From JAAYBY01 sp964465385 (GTDB taxonomy: Bacteria; Bacillota; Clostridia; Saccharofermentanales; UBA5734), in NCBI GenBank assembly GCA_964465385.1, contig CAYXIM010000009.1, forward strand, positions 1-34,281: a stretch of DNA of 34,281 bases, given 5' to 3'. Numbering within the stretch: position 1 is the first letter of the stretch; each line of letters opens with the position of its first letter. Shown one piece after another: positions 23,604 through 31,761 of this stretch. The translations under genes and the position numbers were made by a program. The notes beneath the pieces are model-generated. The model did no database searches, was not told where the DNA came from, and saw nothing but the letters and a program-made list of their open reading frames with translations.

Positions 23604-26486
23604 TCACGCCAGTGGCGTGAAGGTGAACAAACAATGGATGGGGCTTTGGAAGCTGGTTTTGTACAGGCTCTGGGGCTGGATCAGCAAGATGGTGGCCTCC
23701 CCCCTGCCCGCCTGTCTGCGCCAGGCGGCCGCCTGGCCGGTCTGGGCAGCATAGGTGTCAAAAGCGAAGGGCTGGTCAGATCGGATCATGAGACCGGGTC
23801 CATCCGGGTGGCGCAGGCTGAGCTGGCGCACCCGTTTGAAAACGCCCGGTTCGGCATCGGGCCGGCAAAGATCCGCCAGGCTGGCCACCTGATGGCCGGT
23901 GTAAAGGCCGCTGTGTGCCAGACGAGCCAGTGAACGTTCCGGACCGGGTCCATACCAGGCCAATTGGCTCAGAACGTGTGCGGGGTTAAAGGCGTAGCCA
24001 AAACAAGCCGGTGGCAGGGGGTGATCCACCAAGGGCGACAGGCTGGCAAACAAGGTCAGCCGGCCACTGGACGAGACGTCGGTGCGCTGGTTGAGCTTAA
24101 AGAGCGGCGCTTGTCCAGGCGGGCCGATGTGGGCGGTCATGTCAATCACGGCTGTCTTGCCGTCGCAACCATCATCCACAGAAACAACACGTGCCATCAG
24201 GCGGTCATAACCTGCCCGCTGCCAGCGCTGCCAGTCTGCTTCATCCAACGGGTCGGGCTGGCGCATCAAAGACCAGCGCAGGCCGGCCAGAGGCGGTCGG
24301 TTGTAAAAAGGCTGGTCCGAGCCGGTCAGGCTGCGTGACGCCAGCCACTCCCGGTCTCCACTGCGCCAGCTTTCCAGGGTGGCGTGCAGGCGGTTGAAGA
24401 CAAACCAGAAACGCGAGCCGGAAACAATCAGGTGATGGCGGTCAGACTCCAGCCTCAAGCGGCCGCCGCGTCCGGTTTCTGGTGTTGCCGGCGCGGTCTG
24501 GCCTTGCACCACCACTTCCTGGCGGACCAGGCTGTCACCACGCCGGAACCAGAAAAAACGGTCATCACTCCTGATCGTCCATTGGAGCAGGTAGTCACAG
24601 CCGTCTGACAGGTCAACGGCGCCGTAGTCCAGGTCCAGCAGGTGGCTGTGACCGGGGCCGATGGCCACGTCGGTCAGCGTGCCCTGGCGGATCGGGATGC
24701 CCTGGCGCAGCAGCGACCAGTCAAAAATCAGGCCCTGGCTGCTGGTCCGGTGCATGCGATTGATGACGGAAAAAGACCCGCTTAAGGGGCTGACCCCTTC
24801 GATGGCCAGGGGTTCCAGCACCTTGGCTGCAGCCGGCAGCAGGTCACGGGACAGGTCGTGGTCGTACAGGCACCAGGGGTCTTCTCCAGCCTGGGGCAGG
24901 CGCAGCCAGGTCACTGAGGAAGGCGTCTTATCCTGGCTGGCGTCCAGCCAGTCGTCCAAGTAGCGGCCCAGATCAGGAAAATCAGCACCGTGAATGGGCC
25001 GGACCGGGTCCAGGCTGCGTACGTGCGCGATCAGGCGTTCGCGCAAGAGCCGAACCGGCGCATCGGCTGCATCCGCCTGCAGAAAAAGACCGCAAGACCA
25101 GGCGATGACACAAGGGTGGTTGCGGTCCCGCATGATCAGGCGCTCCAGGCGGTCCACGGCCAGCTTTTCAACCAGCTTGGGTTGTTTATGAGACAGGGCA
25201 GCAACCCAGCCGGTCTGGTCCTGCAGCGGGGCGTCAACGATGACGTAAAAGCCATAGGCATCACACAGGTCCAGGACAATGGGATCGGGCGGCTCGTGAC
25301 AAAACCAGATGGTGTTAAAGTGGTGTTGTTTGTAGCCCCTGATCTGCTCGACCAGGTCGTTCAGGTTTCGGCTGGCATCAGGCTGGCGAAGGCCGGACCA
25401 GCGCACCGGCTTTAAACGCACGGGCCGTCCATTGATCAGAAAGGATTTTTGTTTGTGGGCCAGGTCCCGAAAGCCCACCGATTGCTGAACGCAAACCTGG
25501 TCTTGGCCGGTCCGGTCGCTGACTGCGCAGAAGAGGTCATAAAGCACGGGTGCTTCGTCGGACCAGGCTTGCACATCACGTATCTGCAGGCTGGTTTGCA
25601 AGGTGCCGGTGGTTTGAACAGGCGCTGGAAACAGGGCTGGGTCAGCTTGCTTCATGGTGACCGTCCAGGCTGCTTCGTGCAGGGGCTGGTCCTGTCTGCG
25701 CAGGCTGATCTGGACCGTGGGCTGTTCCAGGGCGATCCGTGTGGACAACAAGACCACGCTCAGATCCAAGCGCCAGACCTTTTCGTCGGCCAGCCAGGTG
25801 GTTTTGTGGTGCAGGTCCTGAATGGTCAAAGAGGGGTGTGCCTCCAGGTAGACATCGCGGATGCAGCCAAACCACGGCTGGTCAGGCAGTTGTTCCAGGT
25901 AGCTGCCCGTGCTATAGGGATAGATCAGGAGGAAGAGCTCGTTGTCGCCATCGTGCAGGTGGCTGGTGATGTCAAAGGAAGCCGGCAGAGCGCTGCCTTG
26001 TGTGAAGCCGACTGCCTTGCCGTTGACGTAGGCATGGCAGGCTGCGCGGACGCCGGACAGGACCAGACGCTTACGCAGGCGTCCCCAGGTCAGGGGCAGC
26101 CGGCAGGTTTTACGGTAGACATGGACCGCTTGTTCATCTGGCACAAAAGGTGGGTCAACTGGAAAGGGCAGCCGGTCCGCGTCCAGTGGATGAGAGGCTG
26201 TCAGCTGTGCTTCAGGCACCTGACGTTTTTCAAAGCCAGACCGGAAAGACAAGATGTTTTCAGGTAACTGGAGCAGGTTGGGGTAATGGCGGTAGTCCCA
26301 GTCGCCGCGCAAGGACAAGACCTGCGTTGACAGGAAACGGCGGTGGCGGGACACGGCCAGGCGGCAACTGGCGGTGTCCGGAAAAGGAATGAGTGAAGCG
26401 TGAGCTGCAAGCCGGTTGCGCTCGATGACGGCTACGTTATTCCAGTCCGTTTGTTGTCCGCGTCCCGGGTAAACCGCTCCATTCAT
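23604..26486 (-). CDS. Glycoside hydrolase family 2 (LacZ-like) protein lacking the active site
   Basis: 960-aa protein with the layout of a long beta-galactosidase: N-terminal sugar-binding domain (NRLAAHASLIPFPD, PVDPPFVPDEQ, YVNGKAVGFTQGSALPASFD), an Ig-like domain, part of a TIM barrel, and the C-terminal LacZ domains (WYGPGPERSLARLAHSGLY, DQPFAFDTYAA). The catalytic parts are gone. The WSxGNE acid/base motif reads WSCGLFL (463-469), with L467-F468 where Asn-Glu should be. LKGVNRHDHHP is LKPVRWSGLRQP. The barrel segment with the nucleophile (CEYAHAMGN in LacZ) has no counterpart; that stretch is about 70 residues shorter than in LacZ. No signal peptide. The ATG at 26486 has AGGGGA about 8 nt upstream; a weak promoter (TTGAAC-18-TACCAT) lies at 26522-26551. 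Probably a sugar-binding or regulatory non-enzyme; a new catalytic arrangement cannot be excluded. Confidence 0.8.
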   Translation of the reverse strand: MNGAVYPGRGQQTDWNNVAVIERNRLAAHASLIPFPDTASCRLAVSRHRRFLSTQVLSLRGDWDYRHYPNLLQLPENILSFRSGFEKRQVPEAQLTASHPLDADRLPFPVDPPFVPDEQAVHVYRKTCRLPLTWGRLRKRLVLSGVRAACHAYVNGKAVGFTQGSALPASFDITSHLHDGDNELFLLIYPYSTGSYLEQLPDQPWFGCIRDVYLEAHPSLTIQDLHHKTTWLADEKVWRLDLSVVLLSTRIALEQPTVQISLRRQDQPLHEAAWTVTMKQADPALFPAPVQTTGTLQTSLQIRDVQAWSDEAPVLYDLFCAVSDRTGQDQVCVQQSVGFRDLAHKQKSFLINGRPVRLKPVRWSGLRQPDASRNLNDLVEQIRGYKQHHFNTIWFCHEPPDPIVLDLCDAYGFYVIVDAPLQDQTGWVAALSHKQPKLVEKLAVDRLERLIMRDRNHPCVIAWSCGLFLQADAADAPVRLLRERLIAHVRSLDPVRPIHGADFPDLGRYLDDWLDASQDKTPSSVTWLRLPQAGEDPWCLYDHDLSRDLLPAAAKVLEPLAIEGVSPLSGSFSVINRMHRTSSQGLIFDWSLLRQGIPIRQGTLTDVAIGPGHSHLLDLDYGAVDLSDGCDYLLQWTIRSDDRFFWFRRGDSLVRQEVVVQGQTAPATPETGRGGRLRLESDRHHLIVSGSRFWFVFNRLHATLESWRSGDREWLASRSLTGSDQPFYNRPPLAGLRWSLMRQPDPLDEADWQRWQRAGYDRLMARVVSVDDGCDGKTAVIDMTAHIGPPGQAPLFKLNQRTDVSSSGRLTLFASLSPLVDHPLPPACFGYAFNPAHVLSQLAWYGPGPERSLARLAHSGLYTGHQVASLADLCRPDAEPGVFKRVRQLSLRHPDGPGLMIRSDQPFAFDTYAAQTGQAAAWRRQAGRGEATILLIQPQSLYKTSFQSPIHCLFTFTPLA

Positions 26487-26547
26487 ATGTCCGTTCCCCT
26501 GCCCGTATGCGTGATGGTCTTATGGTAACACGAAAGGTCAAAGGTGT

Positions 26548-27366
26548 TCAATTTTCTGTTTTGCGTGGCGCGCCTTGTGACAAAACCGCTTCTCGGTACT
26601 GGCTTGGGGTGACCCCCATTTTTCGTTTGAAAAGGTGGCTGAAATAGCGCTGGTTTTCAATGCCGACATAACGGGCCACTTCACTGATGCGGTGCCTGGG
26701 ATCAGCCAACAGCTTGGCTGCCTGTTCCAGTCGGTAGTTGTTGTTGTATTCGTTGATGGTGAAGGTGGTGTTTTGTTTAAAAATTTTACTCAGGTAACTT
26801 TCGCTTAATTCAAGTGCCTCTGCCAGGTCGGCCAGTGAAAAATCCTCAAAATAATGGGAGCGGATGTAAGCCATGATCTGGTGGACATAATAGGTTTGCA
26901 GGGGACTGGCTCCCTCAGCCGGCATGTCTTCGGCACGTTGTTGTTCAAGCGCGGTCAACGTTGGGTTGCCGAGCAGATCAGGCTGGCTGCTGCTGTTTAA
27001 CAGCTTTGACACGGCGTAACGCAAAGACTGTTCAAGCTCTCCTTCATCGACAGGCTTGACCAGATAGGCCAAAACGCCCAAGGACAGGGCTTGACGGGCG
27101 TACTCGAATTCAGTGTAGCCAGAAACCACCACCACCTGCGGTTGATAGTGTTCCCGGACATGTCGGATGACGTCCAGGCCAGACAGGCCCGGCAGGCGGA
27201 TGTCCATCAGGACAATCTGGGGACGTTGCTGCAAGAGCAGGCTTTGTGCGGCAAGCCCATCCTCTGCTTCTCCGATCAGGCGGTAAAGGTGCTTGTGCTG
27301 CTCCAGGGTATGCACCAACCCCTTTCGAACCGGGTAGTTGTCTTCAACAACAGCGACCGTAAACAC
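26548..27366 (-). CDS. AraC-type response regulator (YesN family)
   Basis: Two-component response regulator of 272 aa. N-terminal receiver domain with acidic pair E8-D9, phospho-acceptor D55 (VLMDIRLPGLSG) and the conserved lysine in YLVKPVDE; linker; C-terminal AraC helix-turn-helix pair (FSLADLAEALELSESYLSKIFKQ, then VARYVGIENQRYFSHLFKRKMG with the family's TPSQYR end). Start GTG at 27366 is chosen: GGAGG is 9 nt upstream inside the last codons of the kinase gene and the GTG is 1 nt after its TAA. An ATG at 27390 would add 8 residues but lacks a site. Expected to activate nearby promoters on phosphorylation by the adjacent kinase. Confidence 0.94.
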   Translation of the reverse strand: MFTVAVVEDNYPVRKGLVHTLEQHKHLYRLIGEAEDGLAAQSLLLQQRPQIVLMDIRLPGLSGLDVIRHVREHYQPQVVVVSGYTEFEYARQALSLGVLAYLVKPVDEGELEQSLRYAVSKLLNSSSQPDLLGNPTLTALEQQRAEDMPAEGASPLQTYYVHQIMAYIRSHYFEDFSLADLAEALELSESYLSKIFKQNTTFTINEYNNNYRLEQAAKLLADPRHRISEVARYVGIENQRYFSHLFKRKMGVTPSQYREAVLSQGAPRKTEN

Positions 27367-27367
27367 G

Positions 27368-29143
27368 TTAAAAAGCCTCCTCGCTGACAAGTGGTATCTG
27401 GATCAGGATGCTGGTTCCCTGCCCGGCCGCTGAGGCAATTTGTAGCCCATTGTCGTCACCGTAATAGAGCTTGAGCCGCCTGTGAACGTTATGCAGGCCA
27501 ATCCCTTGCCCCGGTCGGTCTGTTTGCAGCAGCCTTTGCATCTGGTCAGGTGTCATGCCCACCCCATTGTCATGCAGGAAAACGACCAGGGTGTGGCTGG
27601 TTTTTTCGATGGTGATGGTCAGGTGGCCGCTGCCCACTTTGGGCTGCAAACCATGGACGATGGCGTTCTCGACCAGCGGCTGGATGAGAAAAGCCGGAAT
27701 CAACGTGTCTCGGGCTGCGTCGCTGGCGTACACAGATACGTTGATCTTGTCCGGATAGCAGAGCTTTTGAATGGCCATATACCGGCCGGAAAAGGCAAGG
27801 CTTTCCTCAACGCGTTCATATAAAGAAGAGCTGGTCTTCATGCAGTCGGTCATCAGTTTGGCCAAATCTCTGATGGCCTGGCTGGCCTTGTCTTTGTCGC
27901 CCACTTTGACCAGCCAGTGTATAGATTCCAATGCATTGTTGATGAAATGTGGCTGGATTTGGGCCTTGAGATGGTTGTTTTCAGCAATGAGCAGCTGGTC
28001 TTGTTTTTCAGCATGGTTTTTCATAATGTGGTCGATGTTGACGATCATGTTGTTGAGGTGGTCTCTGATCAGGCCCAGCTCGTTGTCGGACTCGAAGTCA
28101 CAACGCACGGAGCGGTCTCCCTGGCCAAACCGCGTCATGGTCTGGACAATGTGCTTGACCGGCTCACCAATGGAACGGTGAACCAGAAAGGTGTAGCCAA
28201 AGCTGAAAACGAGTAACAGCAGGCTCAAAAACGCAACCACCACATACATACGCTGGACGTTTTGCTGCAGGTAGGAAAGCCCGATCGAGCACACCAGCAC
28301 AAACTGTTCATCTTGGGTTTGCATGCCTGAAACCAGGTATTGCGTTTCCCCAATGTGTTGCAGCGACACAAGTGGCTGTCGGGTGTTGAAGCGGTCAGCA
28401 AACTCTTTGGTCAGGTAACGGCTGTTAGGTGAAACGGTCAAACCACCAGGCATGTCCTTGTTATATAGCACCTGCCGGTACCAGGTGTAAATCATAGCCT
28501 GCACATAGGTGTCTTTGCCGCTGAAAGACAAGTCGCTGTGGTCGCGAAACAAGGCTTCAACTTCTCCTTCGGTCACATCAAAATAAACGTAGCCAAGTTG
28601 GCGGCCCTGGTGGAAAAGGGCTTTGCCCACAGTCATAACCACTTCTTCTCCATTGGTCGTTGTGAACCGGTTGGGCATGACAATGGTTTTGCCTGTCTGG
28701 TCCAAGAGCCGGTTGAAACCGGTGTAATGCTCCGGTTCGTAACGGTTGATGCCAAAGGTGGTCGATACAATGGCTTGCTCTTCGGAAGAAAGCAGATGGA
28801 CAATGGGACGGATGGTCCAGTTGGCCGCCTGCTGATTGAAAAACTGATACAGCTTGGGCTTTTCATATGGCTCTTCCAAAGCCAGCAGATCCAGAAGTTG
28901 GGCGTCAGTGGACAGGTCTTCCACCGTTGTCTTGTAGGTGTCAATCAGCTCTGCATAACCACTGCTGGCTGTTTTCACATAGCGTTTGAGGTCATTTCCC
29001 AGATAGAGCTTATAAAAAAGTTCTGAACGCATAAAGAGCAAAAAAAGCACCAGCATGCCGGTCAGCAGGCTGCTGCCTAAGAGCCCCAGCAAAAGGATTC
29101 GAAATAGGCTTTTTCTGCTTTTAGGTAGAGCAAATCGTTTCAT
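27368..29143 (-). CDS. Membrane sensor histidine kinase (YesM family)
   Basis: 591-aa kinase. TM helix 1 near residues 14-36; extracytoplasmic dCache-like sensor of about 250 residues; TM helix 2 (YVVVAFLSLLLLVFSFGYTF); HAMP linker; His_kinase domain with phospho-acceptor H399 (QIQPHFINNALESIHW); HATPase_c with N-box LVENAIVHG, G1 DNGVGM and G2 GQGIGLHNVHRRL. The architecture is that of YesM-type kinases that sense extracellular or binding-protein-delivered sugars in Firmicutes. ATG at 29143 with GAGG 9 nt upstream. It precedes its regulator by 1 nt. The ligand is unknown. Confidence 0.94.
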   Translation of the reverse strand: MKRFALPKSRKSLFRILLLGLLGSSLLTGMLVLFLLFMRSELFYKLYLGNDLKRYVKTASSGYAELIDTYKTTVEDLSTDAQLLDLLALEEPYEKPKLYQFFNQQAANWTIRPIVHLLSSEEQAIVSTTFGINRYEPEHYTGFNRLLDQTGKTIVMPNRFTTTNGEEVVMTVGKALFHQGRQLGYVYFDVTEGEVEALFRDHSDLSFSGKDTYVQAMIYTWYRQVLYNKDMPGGLTVSPNSRYLTKEFADRFNTRQPLVSLQHIGETQYLVSGMQTQDEQFVLVCSIGLSYLQQNVQRMYVVVAFLSLLLLVFSFGYTFLVHRSIGEPVKHIVQTMTRFGQGDRSVRCDFESDNELGLIRDHLNNMIVNIDHIMKNHAEKQDQLLIAENNHLKAQIQPHFINNALESIHWLVKVGDKDKASQAIRDLAKLMTDCMKTSSSLYERVEESLAFSGRYMAIQKLCYPDKINVSVYASDAARDTLIPAFLIQPLVENAIVHGLQPKVGSGHLTITIEKTSHTLVVFLHDNGVGMTPDQMQRLLQTDRPGQGIGLHNVHRRLKLYYGDDNGLQIASAAGQGTSILIQIPLVSEEAF

Positions 29144-29194
29144 GTCGTTATGCCTCAGGCCAGCCCAATGGGCAGGTTTAACAGGTGAGGTCCC

Positions 29195-29203
29195 AGTATA
29201 GCA
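29195..29203 (-). promoter_or_regulatory. Putative extended -10 promoter for the kinase-regulator pair
   Basis: Minus-strand TG-C-TATACT: a TGn extension directly before a five-of-six -10 hexamer. No -35 hexamer is found 16-18 nt upstream; a TTGACA nearby is only 7 nt away, too close to serve. About 50 nt upstream of the kinase ATG. An 11-bp palindrome GCCCAATGGGC (29163-29173) lies in the predicted leader. Confidence 0.4.
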
Positions 29204-29239
29204 TGGGTGTCAACAGGCCCTTTAAGCAGCTGTTAGCCT

Positions 29240-29284
29240 AAAAAAGCCCAGGTGGGCTGCAAACCATCAGCCGGTTTGCAGCCC
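29240..29284 (-). terminator. Terminator after the PHP gene, with overlapping hairpins
   Basis: On the minus strand a perfect 12-bp hairpin (29284-29273 with 29265-29254, 7-nt loop) is followed by a second, smaller hairpin AGCCC-ACCT-GGGCT (29258-29245) and six T residues (29245-29240). The two hairpins share the AGCCC segment and cannot form together. Only the small one abuts the T-run. Most simply it terminates the ABC-PHP transcript, 40 nt after the stop codon. Confidence 0.75.
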
Positions 29285-29324
29285 ATTGGCTTCAGGGGCA
29301 GTTCTTTGCACCACCAGAACGGAT

Positions 29325-30071
29325 TCAGGCCTGTTCATAGACCGGAACAAAGATACGCTCTTGTGGGATAGACAGTCGCGCCACCATATCCAGGGAGTAG
29401 TCCAGCACCCCCACTTCATCCAGCCGGTGGCAGTCAGATCCGTGTGAAAAGATCAGGTCGGCCTCGTTGGCCACGCGCAGCATGCGTTCGTGTGGTCGCT
29501 TCCACATGCTGGATATTTCCATGGCAACACCGTATTTTTTACACAGGCTAACCACGGTTTTTTCCCAGTCAATGAGTTCTGGCGAGTCCTGTGGTAGGTC
29601 ATCGTAAAAAGGCATCATGGTGGCATGACCCAGGATATCGGTCCGATAGCGTGAAAAGTGGGATTCAATGTGCCGCACGGACAGTTCCAAATACTCAAGG
29701 GCGCGGGATTCATCATAGCCAGCCCAATGCTCGATGAAGCCGCCTTTCATGGCAAAGTACTTGTTGAAGGCAAATTTCCCTTCTGGCGGAAACACAGCAT
29801 GAACGGACGCAATCAAATAATCAAATCGTTTGAGCAAACGATCAGGCAGCATGAATTCTTCGCCGATGTTGGCTTCACCGCCAACAGGAATGCCGCGTCC
29901 CGTCACATCATCCAAGTAACGCACGATGTCTTCATCGGTAAAAATGCCATCGCAGTAGAGGTGGTCCGAAATGCCCGTCCGGTATCCCCCCTCCCTGGCT
30001 TTTTCTATGATGTAGTCGACCGATGCCTGTCCATCTGAATGGGTTGAGTGTGCATGTAAATCGTAAAGCAA
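29325..30071 (-). CDS. PHP-domain phosphoesterase (histidinol-phosphatase-like fold)
   Basis: 248-aa metal-dependent phosphoesterase of the PHP family, cytosolic. The metal ligands are all present: H6-x-H8 (DLHAHSTHSDG), D13, H37 (SDH), E66 (GGE), H91 (ASVHAVF), H149 (GHA), E185, D213 and H215 (SHGSDCH). The family includes histidinol phosphatases, cyclic phosphate hydrolases and nucleotidases; no his gene is nearby, so I do not call it HisK. It starts with TTG at 30071, AGGAG about 9 nt upstream. It lies 34 nt after the ABC permease gene and is followed by a terminator, so it is likely the last gene of the transporter operon. An action on an imported phosphate ester is plausible. Confidence 0.88.
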   Translation of the reverse strand: MLYDLHAHSTHSDGQASVDYIIEKAREGGYRTGISDHLYCDGIFTDEDIVRYLDDVTGRGIPVGGEANIGEEFMLPDRLLKRFDYLIASVHAVFPPEGKFAFNKYFAMKGGFIEHWAGYDESRALEYLELSVRHIESHFSRYRTDILGHATMMPFYDDLPQDSPELIDWEKTVVSLCKKYGVAMEISSMWKRPHERMLRVANEADLIFSHGSDCHRLDEVGVLDYSLDMVARLSIPQERIFVPVYEQA

Positions 30072-30105
30072 GGTGATCGTTCTCCTCTCGTGGCGCCGGC
30101 AGCTT

Positions 30106-31761
30106 TTAAATGATGTCGCCGCCTTTGCGTGTCAGCTTAGAAACAAGAAACAAAGCAGCCAAGATGGACAGTGTCATAACCGTTCCCAGGGCGGCTGCAA
30201 TACCGTAGTTGCCGCGACTGACATAGGTGTAGATCGCGATGGGCATGGTCATGGTTTTGGCGCCGTAGAGCATCAAGGTGGAGCTGAGCTCGTTCATGCA
30301 GGATATCCAACTGAGGACTGCACCGGCGGCCACACCGGAAACCATCAGGCGGGCCGTGATAACAAAGAAGGTTTTCATGGGCGCCACCCCCAGGCTGATA
30401 GAGGCTTCTTCCAGGCTGGGGTGGATGGATTCAAGGACACCGACCGAAGAACGGACCGTGTGGGGCAGGCGGCGGATGATATAGGCCAGCAAAATAACAA
30501 GTGGCGTTCCAGCCAGCAGGAAGGGCTGGCGGTTAAAAGCAATGATGTAGCACACCCCGATAACCGCACCCGGGATCACAAAGGGAAACATGACCAGGGT
30601 GTCCAGCAAGGTGCCACCCTGATGCTTGCGCCTGACACTGATATAAGCCGTGATGATGCCAAAAATAATGATGAAGATGATGGCAATGGTGGCATACAGG
30701 AAGGAATTGATAATGCTTTGGCTGACGTTTTTCAACACGCTCTTGTAGTTATCCAATGTGAAACCGCCAACAAAGACGGGGCCACTGGCTTTCATGAAGG
30801 AGGAGATAACCACGGTGATTTGTGGAGCCAGCGCCAGAAGCAGCCACAAGAAGCACGGCAGCGAAGCCAGCAGGCGTTTCCAGCCCGAAAGTTTGATTTC
30901 AATCGGTGGGCGCAAGGACGACATTTCATAGTTTTTCCGTGAAATGTAGGTCTTTTGCAACAAAAGCACCCCCAAAGACAAGGTGACAATCACCACGCTG
31001 ACTGCTCCGGCCATGCGGGCGTCTCCGCCCATATCGCTCAGGTAGGCGTTGTAGACCAGAACCGGCATGGTCTTGTAGCCTTCACCGATAAGCAAGGGGG
31101 TGCCAAAGTCGGCCAAGGATCGCATAAAGACAATGACCATGACCGAGGTGATGGCAGGCATGATGACTGGCAGTGTGACGGTGAAGATCCGCCTGATTTT
31201 GCTGGCCCCCAGGCTCTCGGCTGCTTCTTCCAACGAGGCATCAATGCCCTGCAAAGCAGCCGTCACATAACGGAAGACATAAATGGAAAGGCTTAAAGAA
31301 AAAACCAATAAAATGCCGTTTTTGCCGTAGATGGTCGGCAAGGTGATGCCGATGCGTTCAAACAGCTGGGTGATGAAGCCGCTTCTGCCCAGCAGCAAGA
31401 TCCACGAGTAAGCACCAATAAAGGGCGGAGACATGAGGGCGATGATAAACAACATCTTCAAAGCGCCCTTGATGACGATGTTGTAGCGGTGGACCACGTA
31501 GGCCAGGGCCACACCTAAAATCGTGGAGATCAAGGTGGACAGGACGCCAATGGTCAGGGAGTTTTTCAAAGCGTTGTAATAATAGGGTTTAGAAAAGAAA
31601 GTGATGTAGTTTTGCAGGGAAAAAGCCTTTTCTTCATGACGGAAACTGCTCAGGAACAAATTGCCCAGCGGATAAAGCAAGGAAAAAGCGAAAAAGACCA
31701 GCAAAACCAGCGTGGAAATCGTCCAAAAATTAAAGTAGCGAAAGCGGACCTTGCTTAACAT
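30106..31761 (-). CDS. ABC importer permease, two fused transmembrane domains (FbpB/AfuB type)
   Basis: 551-aa inner-membrane protein with two tandem BPD_transp_1 domains and about twelve hydrophobic helices. Both cytoplasmic EAA loops, which contact the ATPase, are visible: LEEAAESLGASKIRRIF near residue 180 and LEEASISLGVAPMKTFF near 450. The fused arrangement is that of the ferric iron/phosphosugar (FbpB/AfuB) group. ATG at 31761 overlaps the ATPase gene by 7 bp, with GGGAGG 7 nt upstream. The sequence alone does not say whether the solute is iron, a phosphosugar or another organophosphate. Confidence 0.93.
   Translation of the reverse strand: MLSKVRFRYFNFWTISTLVLLVFFAFSLLYPLGNLFLSSFRHEEKAFSLQNYITFFSKPYYYNALKNSLTIGVLSTLISTILGVALAYVVHRYNIVIKGALKMLFIIALMSPPFIGAYSWILLLGRSGFITQLFERIGITLPTIYGKNGILLVFSLSLSIYVFRYVTAALQGIDASLEEAAESLGASKIRRIFTVTLPVIMPAITSVMVIVFMRSLADFGTPLLIGEGYKTMPVLVYNAYLSDMGGDARMAGAVSVVIVTLSLGVLLLQKTYISRKNYEMSSLRPPIEIKLSGWKRLLASLPCFLWLLLALAPQITVVISSFMKASGPVFVGGFTLDNYKSVLKNVSQSIINSFLYATIAIIFIIIFGIITAYISVRRKHQGGTLLDTLVMFPFVIPGAVIGVCYIIAFNRQPFLLAGTPLVILLAYIIRRLPHTVRSSVGVLESIHPSLEEASISLGVAPMKTFFVITARLMVSGVAAGAVLSWISCMNELSSTLMLYGAKTMTMPIAIYTYVSRGNYGIAAALGTVMTLSILAALFLVSKLTRKGGDII

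Noticed and set aside
29195..29217. TTGACA next to TATACT upstream of the sensor kinase as a normal promoter
   Set aside because: The spacer is only 7 nt; only the TGn-extended -10 reading remains plausible.
29325..30071. Naming the PHP protein histidinol phosphatase (hisK)
   Set aside because: No histidine biosynthesis genes are nearby and the PHP fold covers many phosphoesterases.
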